Positions 16,451 to 25,996 of a DNA stretch of 64,000 nt are shown piece after piece. Within the stretch, counting starts at the first letter, position 1. Each line of letters starts with the position of its first letter. Source of the stretch: Pseudomonadota bacterium (GTDB lineage Bacteria; Pseudomonadota; Alphaproteobacteria; Rhizobiales; Rhizobiaceae). The translations under genes were made by a program, and so were the position numbers. Under the pieces are notes generated by a model, which made no database searches, was not told the origin of the DNA, and worked only from the letters and a program-made list of their open reading frames with translations. The DNA lies in the NCBI GenBank assembly GCA_023404095.1, contig JAEYDD010000071.1, positions 44,447 to 108,446 on the forward strand, in the 5' to 3' direction.

Positions 16451-18727
16451 ATGGCCGACAAAATTGCAAATCCGGAGTCGGCAGGTCCTGCCGGTGGATG
16501 GGGCTCGCTGAAATCACTCTTCCGAATTTACGGTGAAGCATGGCCGACACCTGCAGCCATAGAATCGCTTGCCCGGCAGAATAAGCCGAGGGGTTTCATG
16601 TGTGTTTCCTGCGCATGGCCCAAACCCGTCAACTATCATCCATTTGAATTCTGCGAGAATGGCGCAAAGGCCACGATGTGGGATCTGACCAATGCCCGCT
16701 GCACGCCCGATTTCTGGAAGGACCATACTGTCTGCGAGCTCCGGAACTGGAAGGATCATGACCTCGAAATGACAGGACGACTTACGCATCCGATGTGTTA
16801 CGATGCGGAGACCGACCGTTATGTCGGGGTGAGCTGGGAGGAAGCCTTTGCCAAGATCGGGGCATCCCTGAATGCATACGACCCCAATGCCGCAGTCTTC
16901 TACTCCTCCGGTCACGCGGGTCTGGAGGCGGCCTATCTCTACGCGCTGCTCGCAAGGGTTTATGGCACGAACAACCTGCCGCAAAGCTCGAACATGTGTC
17001 ATGAGACGACGTCGGTTGGCCTAAGCAAGGTTATAGGCTCGCCGGTTGGCACGGTAGTCTGGGAAGATCTGGAGAAAGCTGACGCCTTCTTTTTCTTTGG
17101 ACAGAACCCGGGATCGAATAGTCCACGTTTCTTGCATCCCTTGCAGGCTGCCAAGAAACGCGGCGCGAAAATCGTCACGTTCAACCCGGTGATCGAACAG
17201 GGGCTCGTTTCATTCGTCAATCCGCAAAACCCTTTCGACATGCTGACCGGCAACGAGACCGCGATTTCCGACCACTATCTCCAGGTCAAGGCCGGCGGCG
17301 ATATCGCCGCCATTCTCGGTTTGTGCAAGACGGTGATCGAGGCGGATGACGAAGCCGTGGCGTCCGGTGCGAGCCGGATCATCGATGTCGAATTTATCGA
17401 CACCCATACGACGGGCTTCGCAAGGTTCATCGATTGTGTCCGTGACAGCGCTTGGCAGGATATAGAACGAGAAAGTGGACTGACAGAAGCGGCGATCCGA
17501 GATGCGGCAAAAATCTATACTCGTGCCGAACGGGTCATCGGCGTTTATGGTATGGGCTTGACGCAGCATGCCCAGGGCGCGCTGAATATCGCTATGCTGG
17601 TCAACCTGCTTCTTCTACGCGGTAATATCGGTCGGCAAGGCGCCGGCTGCTGTCCGGTGCGCGGCCATTCCAACGTTCAAGGGCAAAGAACCGTCGGCGT
17701 GGCGGAAAAGACCGAATTGATCCCGATGGAAAAGCTCCAGGAGCTATTCGATTTCAATCCGCCAACCGAAGACGGCCTGACCATCGTCGATGCAGTCAAG
17801 GGAATGATTGCAGGCGACGTAAAGGCGACAATCTGTCTTGGCGGAAATCTTCTACGCGCAGTCCCAGAGCAAGGCGAGATGGAAACAGCTTGGGCAAGAC
17901 AGGACCTAACAGTAATGGTTTCCACCAAACTCAACCGCAGCCATCTTTTTCCTGGAAAAAATGCCTATATCCTGCCCTGCCTTTCACGGCTTGAGATCGA
18001 TGACCAGGCGACGGGTCCGCAAGCGGTAACGACCGAGGACAGTTTCTCGCATATTTCCGGGTCGCTCGGGAAACGCTCGCCAGCCTCGAAGCATCTAAAA
18101 AGCGAACTGGCAATCGTGGCTGGCATTGCCAAAGCGACGCTTGCTGGCAATCCGAAACTGCGCTGGGATGACTGGACAGATGATTACAATCTCGTCCGCG
18201 ACCTAATCGAGGCGAGCTATCCTGACGACTTCAGGGATTACAATCGGCGCATGTTCGAACCAGGCGGGTTCTATCGGGGCAATGACGCGCATGAACGTGT
18301 GTGGAACACCGAAGAAGGTAAGGCTGTGTTCACAACACCGGATCGGATGAATGCGCTCTCCTTCGAAGACGTGGAAGGGCGGTTCAGACTGGTGACAATG
18401 CGCTCCAACGATCAGTTCAATACCACGATTTACGGCTATTCGGACAGGTTTCGTGGGATTGATGGCACACGTGATATAGTGTTTATGTGTGAGCAGGACA
18501 TTGCGGCTGCCGGGCTGGAGCCCGGTCAGGAGATATCACTTGTTAGCGACTTCGGTGACGGCAAACGACGCGTTTTGCCCCATTTGATAATTGTCCCCCA
18601 CAGCCTTCCACGTGGAACAATTGGAGCATATTACCCGGAGTGCAACGTCCTGAACGCGATCGATCATCACGACGAACTGTCAAAGACGCCCGCCTCGAAG
18701 GCGATCCCGGTACGGATCGAATGTTGA
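16451..18727 (+). CDS. FdhF/YdeP-type molybdopterin oxidoreductase
   Basis: The 758-residue protein starts at 16451 after AAGGAGG. The N-terminal GFMCVSCAWPKP has the short Cys pair typical of the FdhF/YdeP branch, not the four-Cys cluster of classical formate dehydrogenases. SSNMCHETTSVGLSKVIGSP is the molybdenum-pocket motif, and the C-terminal domain (FRLVTMRSNDQFNTTIYGYS...YYPECNVLNA) binds the second pterin. In E. coli YdeP is linked to acid resistance; formate oxidation here is inferred from the FNT relic beside it. No subunit partner or FdhD is nearby. Confidence 0.88.
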   Translation: MADKIANPESAGPAGGWGSLKSLFRIYGEAWPTPAAIESLARQNKPRGFMCVSCAWPKPVNYHPFEFCENGAKATMWDLTNARCTPDFWKDHTVCELRNWKDHDLEMTGRLTHPMCYDAETDRYVGVSWEEAFAKIGASLNAYDPNAAVFYSSGHAGLEAAYLYALLARVYGTNNLPQSSNMCHETTSVGLSKVIGSPVGTVVWEDLEKADAFFFFGQNPGSNSPRFLHPLQAAKKRGAKIVTFNPVIEQGLVSFVNPQNPFDMLTGNETAISDHYLQVKAGGDIAAILGLCKTVIEADDEAVASGASRIIDVEFIDTHTTGFARFIDCVRDSAWQDIERESGLTEAAIRDAAKIYTRAERVIGVYGMGLTQHAQGALNIAMLVNLLLLRGNIGRQGAGCCPVRGHSNVQGQRTVGVAEKTELIPMEKLQELFDFNPPTEDGLTIVDAVKGMIAGDVKATICLGGNLLRAVPEQGEMETAWARQDLTVMVSTKLNRSHLFPGKNAYILPCLSRLEIDDQATGPQAVTTEDSFSHISGSLGKRSPASKHLKSELAIVAGIAKATLAGNPKLRWDDWTDDYNLVRDLIEASYPDDFRDYNRRMFEPGGFYRGNDAHERVWNTEEGKAVFTTPDRMNALSFEDVEGRFRLVTMRSNDQFNTTIYGYSDRFRGIDGTRDIVFMCEQDIAAAGLEPGQEISLVSDFGDGKRRVLPHLIIVPHSLPRGTIGAYYPECNVLNAIDHHDELSKTPASKAIPVRIEC

Positions 18728-18862
18728 GGTAACGAGAATTAGGACGGATCTCGCCCTTGCGAACAACGGCCTGCTATAACGCAACTCTCATTCTAAGGCC
18801 CGGAACCATGTCGGGTCTGCCTGCTAATAGGAACGGGCATGCTTGAGCAAAATCCGGGGTAG

Positions 18863-19644
18863 GGGTGTTGTCATATAAACCTGCTGTCAGTTTGTGGGGC
18901 GTAGAGATGGTGGGGTGAAGAATAGCTATCAGCTACAAGCGTCACCGTTTCCCGCGACAGATCATTGCCCATGCGGTCTGGTTGTACTTCCGGTTCCCGC
19001 TGAGCCTGCGCCTGGTCGAGGAATTGCTGCTGGAGCGCGGCATCGTCGTCTCGTATGAAACGATCCGCAGATGGGGTCGGAAATTCGGACCGGCCTATGC
19101 GAAGCAAATCCGTCGCCGACGACCGTCGCACCGGGATGTCTGGCATCTGGACGAAGTGGTGGTTACCATCGCTGGCCGCAAACACTGGCTTGGCGTGCCG
19201 TTGCCCAGGACGGCTATGTTCGCGACGAGATTGCTCAAAGCCGGCGCGATACGAAAGCCGCGAAGCGATTGCTGATCAGGCGACTGAGGAAAGCAGGCAT
19301 GCCGCCCAAACGGATCATCACCGACAATCTCCGTACGGCGCGGCCAAGCGTGACGTTATGCCGGCTGCCGAACACAGGTCCCACAAAGGTCTCATCTGCC
19401 GCTGCGAAAACGGGAACGCATAAGGCAGGGTTTCCGATCAGCGGGCAGCTTGCAGCGCTTCATCGCGATCTTCTCAGCGCTCCGAAATCTCTTCGTCCCC
19501 CCCGCATCACAAACGATCCGCCCTGGCCACTCACCTTCACCGCATCCGCGCAATAGCGCATTGGAAAGCCATGACCGGCGCGGGTGCCTGATCTCAGAGG
19601 CCGTGGGCGTAGTTCCATCGCCGCTCGATAATGTGACAACTCCC
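18863..19644 (+). mobile_element. IS6-family insertion sequence remnant (copy 1)
   Basis: Imperfect terminal inverted repeats bound it: GGGTGTTGTCATA at 18863-18875 and TGTGACAACTCCC at 19632-19644 (11 of 13 match when reversed). The ~780-base length and a single DDE transposase are typical of the IS6 family. The transposase is broken, so the copy cannot move by itself. No target duplication was recognised. Confidence 0.7.
18922..19591 (+). pseudogene. IS6-family transposase, frameshifted
   Basis: The transposase reads RFPRQIIAHAVWLYFRFPLS, then GIVVSYETIRRWGRKFGPAY and VWHLDEVVVTIAGRKHWL (first catalytic Asp). It then shifts frame to QDGYVRDEIAQSRRDTKAAK and PPKRIITDNLRTA (second Asp), and again near 19400. 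The natural end HWKAMTGAGA plus stop lies at 19591. At least two frameshifts make it inactive. A related, independently broken copy is at 61989-62665. Confidence 0.8.
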
Positions 19645-19671
19645 TGACGTTACTTACCTACAAACCCACCG

Positions 19672-20283
19672 CTATCTTTCGGATACTGCGAGCAGACGGC
19701 TTGCAAGCCGGATTCCACCGGCAAGGTAGACGACAGCCCCGATCATTAGCATGACTACGCCGCCAAGTTGCTGATCGGAACCGGCATCCAGAACGAGACC
19801 GAAACAGGTAACGTCACCGGTACCGTAGAGTGGGCGGGGGCTCAACGCCAGCAGTGCCCCGAGCAGGGTCATGTGAATGGACGTCAAAAGCAGCGAACTG
19901 GCGCCGGTGCCCGCGTGAAGCCGGTCACCGCCCCGGACGAGGCAGCTCCACCAAAGCAGAATGCCGGCCACAAGGAACACGCACTGCTCGGCCACCGTCA
20001 CCAGGAAGGATGCTTCCGCCGCTGCCCGCATTGCCGGTGCGTGCCAGCCCCAGACCGCGATCAGTTCCACCAGGGATGCCAACAAGGGCAACGCCGCAGG
20101 CATGGACGCACCCGGCCGCCAGCGCCGCGGCAATCCCAGCGCGATCAGCGGTGAGGCAATGGCGATGACCCCCATATGCGCCAGCATGTGCGCCGAAAAC
20201 GAGGCGCGCCAGTCACCGAGCAGCGGCCCCAGCCAGATCAATGCCAAGATCAACAGGCCCGATGCCAGAGCCAGCCGTCTCAT
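19672..20283 (-). CDS. ctaG: cytochrome c oxidase assembly protein, CtaG (caa3) family
   Basis: The start at 20283 overlaps the preceding stop as ATGA, giving 203 residues. It is hydrophobic throughout, with about six membrane helices and the conserved His motifs of the Caa3_CtaG family (SAHMLAHMGVIAIASPLIAL; WGWHAPAM; TSIHMTLLGALLAL). The family helps copper delivery or assembly of caa3-type oxidases in the inner membrane. It is the last gene of the coxB-coxAC operon, which supports the assignment. Confidence 0.85.
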   Translation of the reverse strand: MRRLALASGLLILALIWLGPLLGDWRASFSAHMLAHMGVIAIASPLIALGLPRRWRPGASMPAALPLLASLVELIAVWGWHAPAMRAAAEASFLVTVAEQCVFLVAGILLWWSCLVRGGDRLHAGTGASSLLLTSIHMTLLGALLALSPRPLYGTGDVTCFGLVLDAGSDQQLGGVVMLMIGAVVYLAGGIRLASRLLAVSER

Positions 20284-20663
20284 CTTATGCATTCTGTCAA
20301 AAACAGCGCCGGCATCGCCGTGAAGATAACGGCGATGAAACTGAGGCCCGAGAGCAGCAGCGTCGCATAACCCTGAAACAGCAATCGGTCCCGGCGCGTC
20401 GGATTGTCATGGGGCGGATCGCCGGATCCGAAACCCCATTGCCGCCAGGCGAGCGCCGCGGCCAGCACGATCACCGCTAGCACAATCACCGTGACCATGC
20501 CGATCGCGATGCGCAGATTGTTGAAATCATTTCCCAGCAGATAGGGCTTCTCGCAGAAGATTGCCGCACCGGCATAGCAAAGCACGAAGTGCAGCGCCCA
20601 AACCACAGGAGCGGTGAACAACGTCCAAAGCGTCTCGACCTGCCTGGGGAGCAAGTGCCACAT
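20280..20663 (-). CDS. oxidase-cluster membrane protein
   Basis: The 127-residue product has three or four membrane helices (APVVWALHFVLCYAGAAIFC; IAIGMVTVIVLAVIVLAAAL; LLSGLSFIAVIFTAMPALFL). It overlaps the end of the oxidase subunit I/III gene at its start and the CtaG start at its end (ATGA). Similar proteins recur between oxidase subunits and CtaG in Rhizobiales caa3 clusters. It could be a subunit IV-like or assembly component. No motif proves this. Confidence 0.7.
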   Translation of the reverse strand: MWHLLPRQVETLWTLFTAPVVWALHFVLCYAGAAIFCEKPYLLGNDFNNLRIAIGMVTVIVLAVIVLAAALAWRQWGFGSGDPPHDNPTRRDRLLFQGYATLLLSGLSFIAVIFTAMPALFLTECIR

Positions 20664-23185
20664 CAGAGCGCCTCCGGAAACAGACCGACGACGCCGAAGG
20701 TGATAAGCGCGGTCACCAGCATGAAATGCCAGTAGAGCGCTACGTTACAGATCTCCATGTCATGGCGGGGCGTCATGCGCCCGGCCAGACTGCGCGCCAG
20801 GCAATAAAGCTGCATGATGACACCGATTGCGCCATGGATCGCCGCCCAGATCACCAGGATCCAGACGATCGCCGGATAGACATGCGCGGTCGGGTCCATG
20901 CCAGTGGTCCATGGCCCCGCAAGGGCTGCGATACAGCCACAGATGGAAAGGATTATCCCGATTACCAGGAGCGCCCTTGCCGTGCCGACCGCACTGCGCC
21001 TATTGGTATCCCGTGCAGCGAGGGTAGCGGCCCAAGCAGCTGCGAACAGGCCGAGCGCGACCATCGGCCAGGACATGCCGGGTCCGTCGAGCCCGCCGGT
21101 GAAATCCTCATGGATGGTCCAGAAGAAGAAATAGCCGAACGCGAGGCTTGCAAGCGCGGTGCCATCGCCAACCATGGTGATGAACATCGCCCACCAGCCG
21201 ACCGATTTCACGCCGGAAGCGTAAAGCGGAAGGCTTAGGCCACGACCCACGTCCTTCTCATCTTTCTCGGGAATATGGCCAGTACCTGTCCATAACCACC
21301 ACAAGACAGCAGCAATGAAGAAAACGCCCGAGACCAGCGAGACGATCCACAATTTGAAGGTCAGCGCCACGAACACCGTCCCCAGCAGGACGGCGCTGAT
21401 GATTGGTATGTAGGACGTACCGCCGACCCTGAGCACCTGTTCCGGCTCGGCATCCAGCACCGACGTCACCAGCGTCTCGCGCTTTCCTTGCTTCGCATCC
21501 GGCAGATACCATTCGCCACGCTTGACCTCCCCTGCCAGACCCTTTTGGTCCCAGAGCGGATAGCGGCTCTCGATCCGCGGGATTGAGCGCATGCCCCATT
21601 TCTCCTCCGGCTCGTTGATCCATTCCAGCGTGCCGGCCTTCCACGGATTGACCTCACCGCGCGGCTGCCGGCGGCGATGCAGCGTGACGTCGATAACGAC
21701 GGCGAACATCCCGATGCCCAGCACCACCGCGCCCATGCTGGAAGTCAGGTTCAGCCAGTCCCATCCAAGATCGCCGGGATAGGTATAGACGCGTCGCGGC
21801 ATGCCGCGCAGCCCGGCCAGATGCATCGGGAAGAAGGTGATGTTGAAGCCGCAGAACATCATCCAGAAGGCAAACCGGCCAACCCGGTCCGACATAGATT
21901 TGCCGTCGATCAGTGGATAATAGTAGTAGAGGCCGGCAAAGACTGGAAACAGCATGCCGCCGATCAGCACGTAGTGCAGATGCGCCACGACGAAATAGGT
22001 GTCGTGCGCCTGCCAGTCGAATGGCACCAGCGCCACCATGACCCCGGTCAGGCCACCCATGACGAAGATCGCGATGCCACCCAGGGCGAACAACATGGGC
22101 GTAGAAAAGATAACCCGGCCGGCCAGCATGGTGGCGACGAACACGAAGATCTGCACCCCCGTCGGAATGGCGACAGCCTCGGAAGCCGCCGAGAAGAAGG
22201 CGAGCGAAATCTGCGGCAGGCCTGTCGCGAACATATGATGGACCCAGAGCCCAAACGACAGGAACCCCGTGCCGACAGCGGCAAGCACAATCCATGAATA
22301 GCCGACGATCGGCCGGCCGGCGAAGGTCGGGATGATCATGGCGAGCAGGGCAATGGCCGGCAGGAAGATGATATAGACCTCTGGATGTCCGAAGATCCAG
22401 AACAGGTGCTGCCAGAGCAGCGGATCCCCGCCACGCTCGGGATCGAAGAACGGCCAATCGAACATGCGCTGCATTTCGAACAGGAGATCCCCGGCGATCA
22501 ACGGCGGGAATGCGAAGAGGATCATGCCCGCGACGATCAGCAGATACCAGGCGAACAGCGGCATTATGTTGATGCGCATGCCGGGAGCCCGGCATTTCAT
22601 GATGCCGACGATCAGCTCCACCGCGGCCGCCAGCGAGGCAACCTCGATGAAGGACAGGCCGAGCAGCCAGATATCGGCGCCGATGCCCGCCTGCTCGCTG
22701 GTGGCAAGCGGCGGATACATGAACCAGCCGGAATTGGGTGCCGCATTGAAGAAGATTGAGCCGCAGACGAAAACCCCGCCGATCAAGAAGCTCCAGAAGC
22801 CGAAAGCGCCGAGCCGGGGAAAGGGCAGTTCACGCGCACCCAGCATCGACGGCAGGAGAAAGATCGCCACCGCCTCGAAGATCGGCACGGCGAACAGGAA
22901 CATCATGACCGTGCCGTGCAGGGTGTAGACCTGATTGTAGAACTCGGCGGACAGGAGATCGTTGTTCGGCACGGCAAGCTGCGCACGAACAAGCAGGCCG
23001 AGAAGGCCGGCGAATAACATGAAGGCGAACGCGGTGGAGCCGTACCAAAGGCCGATCTCGGTATTGTTGACCGAAGTCCAGTAGCGCCAGCCACGCGGAT
23101 TGGCCCAGACATCACGAAGCTGCTTCTCCTCCGCCGCCTTGTCAGTGTCCTGCGATGTCCTGTCCGGTATGCTCTCGCCGGTCAT
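20663..23185 (-). CDS. ctaD: fused cytochrome c oxidase subunits I and III
   Basis: The 840-residue protein joins the catalytic subunit I (about residues 30-560) to a subunit III-like half (about 650-840). Subunit I has the heme a His (VYTLHGTVMMF), the CuB His-Glu-Tyr motif (GHPEVYI), the CuB His pair (WVHHMFATG) and the distal His motif (VVAHLHYVLIGG). Subunit III has FGYFFFWTIHEDF and five or so helices. This is the membrane proton-pumping core that reduces O2. Its start overlaps the subunit II stop, so translation is coupled. Fused I-III chains are known for caa3/ba3-type oxidases. Confidence 0.93.
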   Translation of the reverse strand: MTGESIPDRTSQDTDKAAEEKQLRDVWANPRGWRYWTSVNNTEIGLWYGSTAFAFMLFAGLLGLLVRAQLAVPNNDLLSAEFYNQVYTLHGTVMMFLFAVPIFEAVAIFLLPSMLGARELPFPRLGAFGFWSFLIGGVFVCGSIFFNAAPNSGWFMYPPLATSEQAGIGADIWLLGLSFIEVASLAAAVELIVGIMKCRAPGMRINIMPLFAWYLLIVAGMILFAFPPLIAGDLLFEMQRMFDWPFFDPERGGDPLLWQHLFWIFGHPEVYIIFLPAIALLAMIIPTFAGRPIVGYSWIVLAAVGTGFLSFGLWVHHMFATGLPQISLAFFSAASEAVAIPTGVQIFVFVATMLAGRVIFSTPMLFALGGIAIFVMGGLTGVMVALVPFDWQAHDTYFVVAHLHYVLIGGMLFPVFAGLYYYYPLIDGKSMSDRVGRFAFWMMFCGFNITFFPMHLAGLRGMPRRVYTYPGDLGWDWLNLTSSMGAVVLGIGMFAVVIDVTLHRRRQPRGEVNPWKAGTLEWINEPEEKWGMRSIPRIESRYPLWDQKGLAGEVKRGEWYLPDAKQGKRETLVTSVLDAEPEQVLRVGGTSYIPIISAVLLGTVFVALTFKLWIVSLVSGVFFIAAVLWWLWTGTGHIPEKDEKDVGRGLSLPLYASGVKSVGWWAMFITMVGDGTALASLAFGYFFFWTIHEDFTGGLDGPGMSWPMVALGLFAAAWAATLAARDTNRRSAVGTARALLVIGIILSICGCIAALAGPWTTGMDPTAHVYPAIVWILVIWAAIHGAIGVIMQLYCLARSLAGRMTPRHDMEICNVALYWHFMLVTALITFGVVGLFPEAL

Positions 23186-24219
23186 TTCAACCCTCTCAGC
23201 CAGGCACTCAATGCGGAGAGATCCGCTGGCGAAAGTCCAGGATAGGCCGGCATATGGCTACCCGGCTTGGTCGAGCCGGAATGTGTAATGAAACGGGCGA
23301 GGTTCGCCTCGCTGTTCTCCATCTGGCCAGCCGCCAGGGTGAGCCGCGATCCGATATGCGAGAGGTCCGGTCCGGAGACGCCCTTGGCTTCTGTCCCGGC
23401 GACGCGGTGACAGTCGCCGCATCCCTCGCGTAGAAAGACCGCGCGCCCACTGCCGGCAACCCCCAGCCCCGCCGATATCCTGGCACGCTGCTCGACCCAG
23501 GTCTCAAAATCGGCTGGCTCCATGGCGACGGCAGAAAAGGCCATCAGCGCGTGGGATGTGCCGCAGAACTCGGTGCACTGACCGCGATAGGTGCCCGCTC
23601 GCGTCGCCTTAAGGGACAGGCGATTGATGCGACCCGGAATGAGATCCATCTTGCCGCCGAGCGCCGGGATCCAGAAGGAATGAATCATGTCCCCGCTCGT
23701 GAGGGAGAGTTCGACCCGCACGCCCACCGGGAGCCTGATCTCGTTGGCGGAGACGACCTGGCTGCCATCGGGATGATGATAGACTACGTGCCACCAGAAC
23801 TGATGGCCGACCACCTCGATGCGCGGCGCGTAGCCAGCTTCCTCACCATCCGCGAAGGGACGCAGGAACGGCATCAGCCAGAGCGCATAGGTCAGAAGCG
23901 CCGTCAACACGACGACGGGAAATGCAACGCCACCCCATAGAATGACGCGACCTGCCGCCTCCTCGGATATTGTCCGGCGCTTCAAACGCGACGCGTAGAG
24001 CCATACGAGGACCATCAAGGCCCAGATGACAAGCCCACCAACTGTCATCACCCAAAACAGCGTGGCAACCTTGTCTGCCTCCTCTCCTGCCGGATCAAGG
24101 GCGGATTGCGCGCCGCTGCAAGAGGAAATGGCGGGACAAAGGATGATCGCAAGCGCGATGAACCGCCAGGATACCCAGCGCCCTCCATTCTTCGGTTCCA
24201 GTTCCTGTAGCACAGTCAC
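23182..24219 (-). CDS. ctaC: cytochrome c oxidase subunit II with fused cytochrome c (caa3 type)
   Basis: The 345-residue protein has a lipobox (LCPAISSC, Cys34) that would lipidate it, then two membrane helices. The CuA domain has its ligands in GHQFWWHVVYHHPDGSQ (His region) and CTEFCGTSHALM. A C-terminal cytochrome c has heme motif CGDCH and axial-Met segment GSHMPAYPGLS. It passes electrons from soluble donors to CuA and then heme a. First gene of the minus-strand operon coxB-coxAC-membrane protein-ctaG. Confidence 0.93.
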   Translation of the reverse strand: MTVLQELEPKNGGRWVSWRFIALAIILCPAISSCSGAQSALDPAGEEADKVATLFWVMTVGGLVIWALMVLVWLYASRLKRRTISEEAAGRVILWGGVAFPVVVLTALLTYALWLMPFLRPFADGEEAGYAPRIEVVGHQFWWHVVYHHPDGSQVVSANEIRLPVGVRVELSLTSGDMIHSFWIPALGGKMDLIPGRINRLSLKATRAGTYRGQCTEFCGTSHALMAFSAVAMEPADFETWVEQRARISAGLGVAGSGRAVFLREGCGDCHRVAGTEAKGVSGPDLSHIGSRLTLAAGQMENSEANLARFITHSGSTKPGSHMPAYPGLSPADLSALSAWLRGLK

Positions 24220-24421
24220 TATGGTCGATCATTCCCCTGATCCGGCAACCAAGCCGGCCATTTAAGATGTAACTAGTGCTGCCGGCAAAGTTCTCGAGAG
24301 CTAGAAGCGGAACTTTTCCAAATGATCGTGAGCGCTTCCGAAGATGAAATTTACGGAACCCTTTTGCGATTTCGCATGTTACGTTTTGTTGGTGCAGCGG
24401 AGTATATGTAATGGGGGTTGC

Positions 24422-24937
24422 ATGGCAAAGGAAGTAAACGGCTACTCAGGTGTCCAGATCGCGCTGCACTGGATCGTGGTCGTGCTGATTGCGTTCCAGT
24501 TTCTCGCTCACAACGCTATCGAGGCGTCATGGCGCGCCTTTCGAAACGGCGAGATTCCATCAGAGAGCGCTGCCATCCTCACCTCACTGCATGTCGGGGT
24601 GGGGATGGCGGTACTGTTATGCATGCTCTGTCGCGTCTACCTGCGCCTGACCCGCGGCGCTCCCTCACCGCCTGCCGATGAGCCACGCCTCCTGAAGATC
24701 GTTTCGGAAGCGGTGCATCGAATGATCTATGTCCTGCTGCTGCTCTTACCCATCTCAGGCGCGGTTGCCTGGTTTTTCGGGGCGTCACCAGCAGCCGGCG
24801 CTCATGTTATCATGGAAAAGCTGCTGCTCGGCCTGATCGCTGCCCATATCGGCGGAGCACTGTTCCAGCATCTCATCCGCCGCTCCGACGTGGTAGTGCG
24901 GATGTTTGCGCCGGAGCGGCCGGAGACGGTCGAGTGA
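24422..24937 (+). CDS. cytochrome b561
   Basis: With ATG at 24422 (MAKEVNGYSGVQIALHWIVV) the protein has 171 residues and four membrane helices. His residues typical of the bacterial b561 diheme fold are present (ALHWIVVVLI; SLHVGVGMAVLL; VHRMIYVLLL; AAHIGGALFQHLI). It moves electrons across or within the inner membrane, often from ubiquinol or superoxide. An open extension to 24344 is not part of the family. The gene is divergent from the oxidase operon and may share its control. Confidence 0.88.
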   Translation: MAKEVNGYSGVQIALHWIVVVLIAFQFLAHNAIEASWRAFRNGEIPSESAAILTSLHVGVGMAVLLCMLCRVYLRLTRGAPSPPADEPRLLKIVSEAVHRMIYVLLLLLPISGAVAWFFGASPAAGAHVIMEKLLLGLIAAHIGGALFQHLIRRSDVVVRMFAPERPETVE

Positions 24938-25401
24938 GGCTCGCCCAACCGGGATGCATCGCAGACACGAAATCTTCAACTTGCTTGCATCGCAACGCCT
25001 GCTTCGTTGTGAATCCGCGAGCGCGGATCCAAGGGGTTTTCGAGCGGGGCCACTGGAGTTACTAGATTCAGCGAACGAGCCCGACGCTTGCGCCGTGGCT
25101 GAAATCTGCCGAGGTCTGGCGCACTCCGCGCAGCTGGGAGCACACCAGCGATCACGCCCCGCCATGATCGAGATCGACCCATCCGTCGACGCGGGTTCTA
25201 TCGACGTTTCCCAGATCCATCAAAAGAAGACTTTGGTGCCAAACGGGATACTCAATGCCTACGCACCATCAGGCCGGTCCGTCCGAGATGCTCAGCGTGG
25301 AGGTGGGCGAGTTCCCAATCTGCGATATATTTCGCATTTAATAGCGGCTATTGTCCGGATGCGAGGGCGGTTTCGCGGAACCATCGTCACGTATTCAGAG
25401 A
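24938..25401. other. intergenic region, no supported gene
   Basis: An open frame covers part of this stretch on the plus strand (to 25481), but its composition is that of random high-GC DNA with no family features. I see no repeat or hairpin worth calling. Confidence 0.3.
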
Positions 25402-25740
25402 GTTTGAGCGTTGTATCCGGAGCTTCGGCCGTGATTCCTATTCCTTTGGCACGGCCGTTCGCATCGGCAGTCGCGCACTAGAAATTTTGACAGAGCTGAT
25501 AGAGCGTCCCGGTGAACTGGTGGGCAAGGCTGAGCTCGTGGCGCGCGCCTGGCCGAATACCTTCGTTGAAGAAAGCAAACTGAAAGTGAACGTTGCAGTT
25601 CTTCGGGTGCTTGGCGATGCTCCGGACGGCACGCCATAAATAGCGACGGTGAGCGGCCGGGTCTATCGCTTCGTCTTTCCCGTAAGTGTTTGCAGGCAGA
25701 ACGGCGCCACCGTCACGGCGAAGTCTGGGGATGCCCGCGC
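25402..25740 (+). pseudogene. winged-helix transcriptional regulator relic (OmpR/CadC-type DNA-binding domain)
   Basis: One plus-strand frame reads FGRDSYSFGTAVRIGSRALE, then LTELIERPGELVGKAELVAR and AWPNTFVEESKLKVNVAVLR. After DGTP comes an in-frame TAA (25638), followed by IATVSGRVYRFVFPV. This is the full winged helix seen in CadC-like and large predicted signalling regulators, interrupted by a stop. No ATG or effector domain remains. It should be inactive. Confidence 0.65.
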
Positions 25741-25996
25741 GCACAAACTACTCGATGACTCAACGCGGCGGTGATGCCGGAAATGTCACTCGCGGGAGAG
25801 ATCGAGATCAGCGTAAACCGAACTCAACGCAGCAAAAGAATGGGGCCCGGTCTCCCCTACGAGATCGCTGATAGCCACATCGTGTCCTTTGACCGAGTGT
25901 CCGAGGTGATCCAGAAGATCCGTGAGAGATCGCATCGCCACTGACCTAACGCTCAATCCTTGCGTTGCACTGAAACAAAGATTCAGCGTTTCGCCT

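Noticed and set aside
21654..22595. 313-codon minus-strand frame inside the oxidase gene
   Set aside because: It is an out-of-frame shadow of the subunit I/III gene with Arg-rich random composition.
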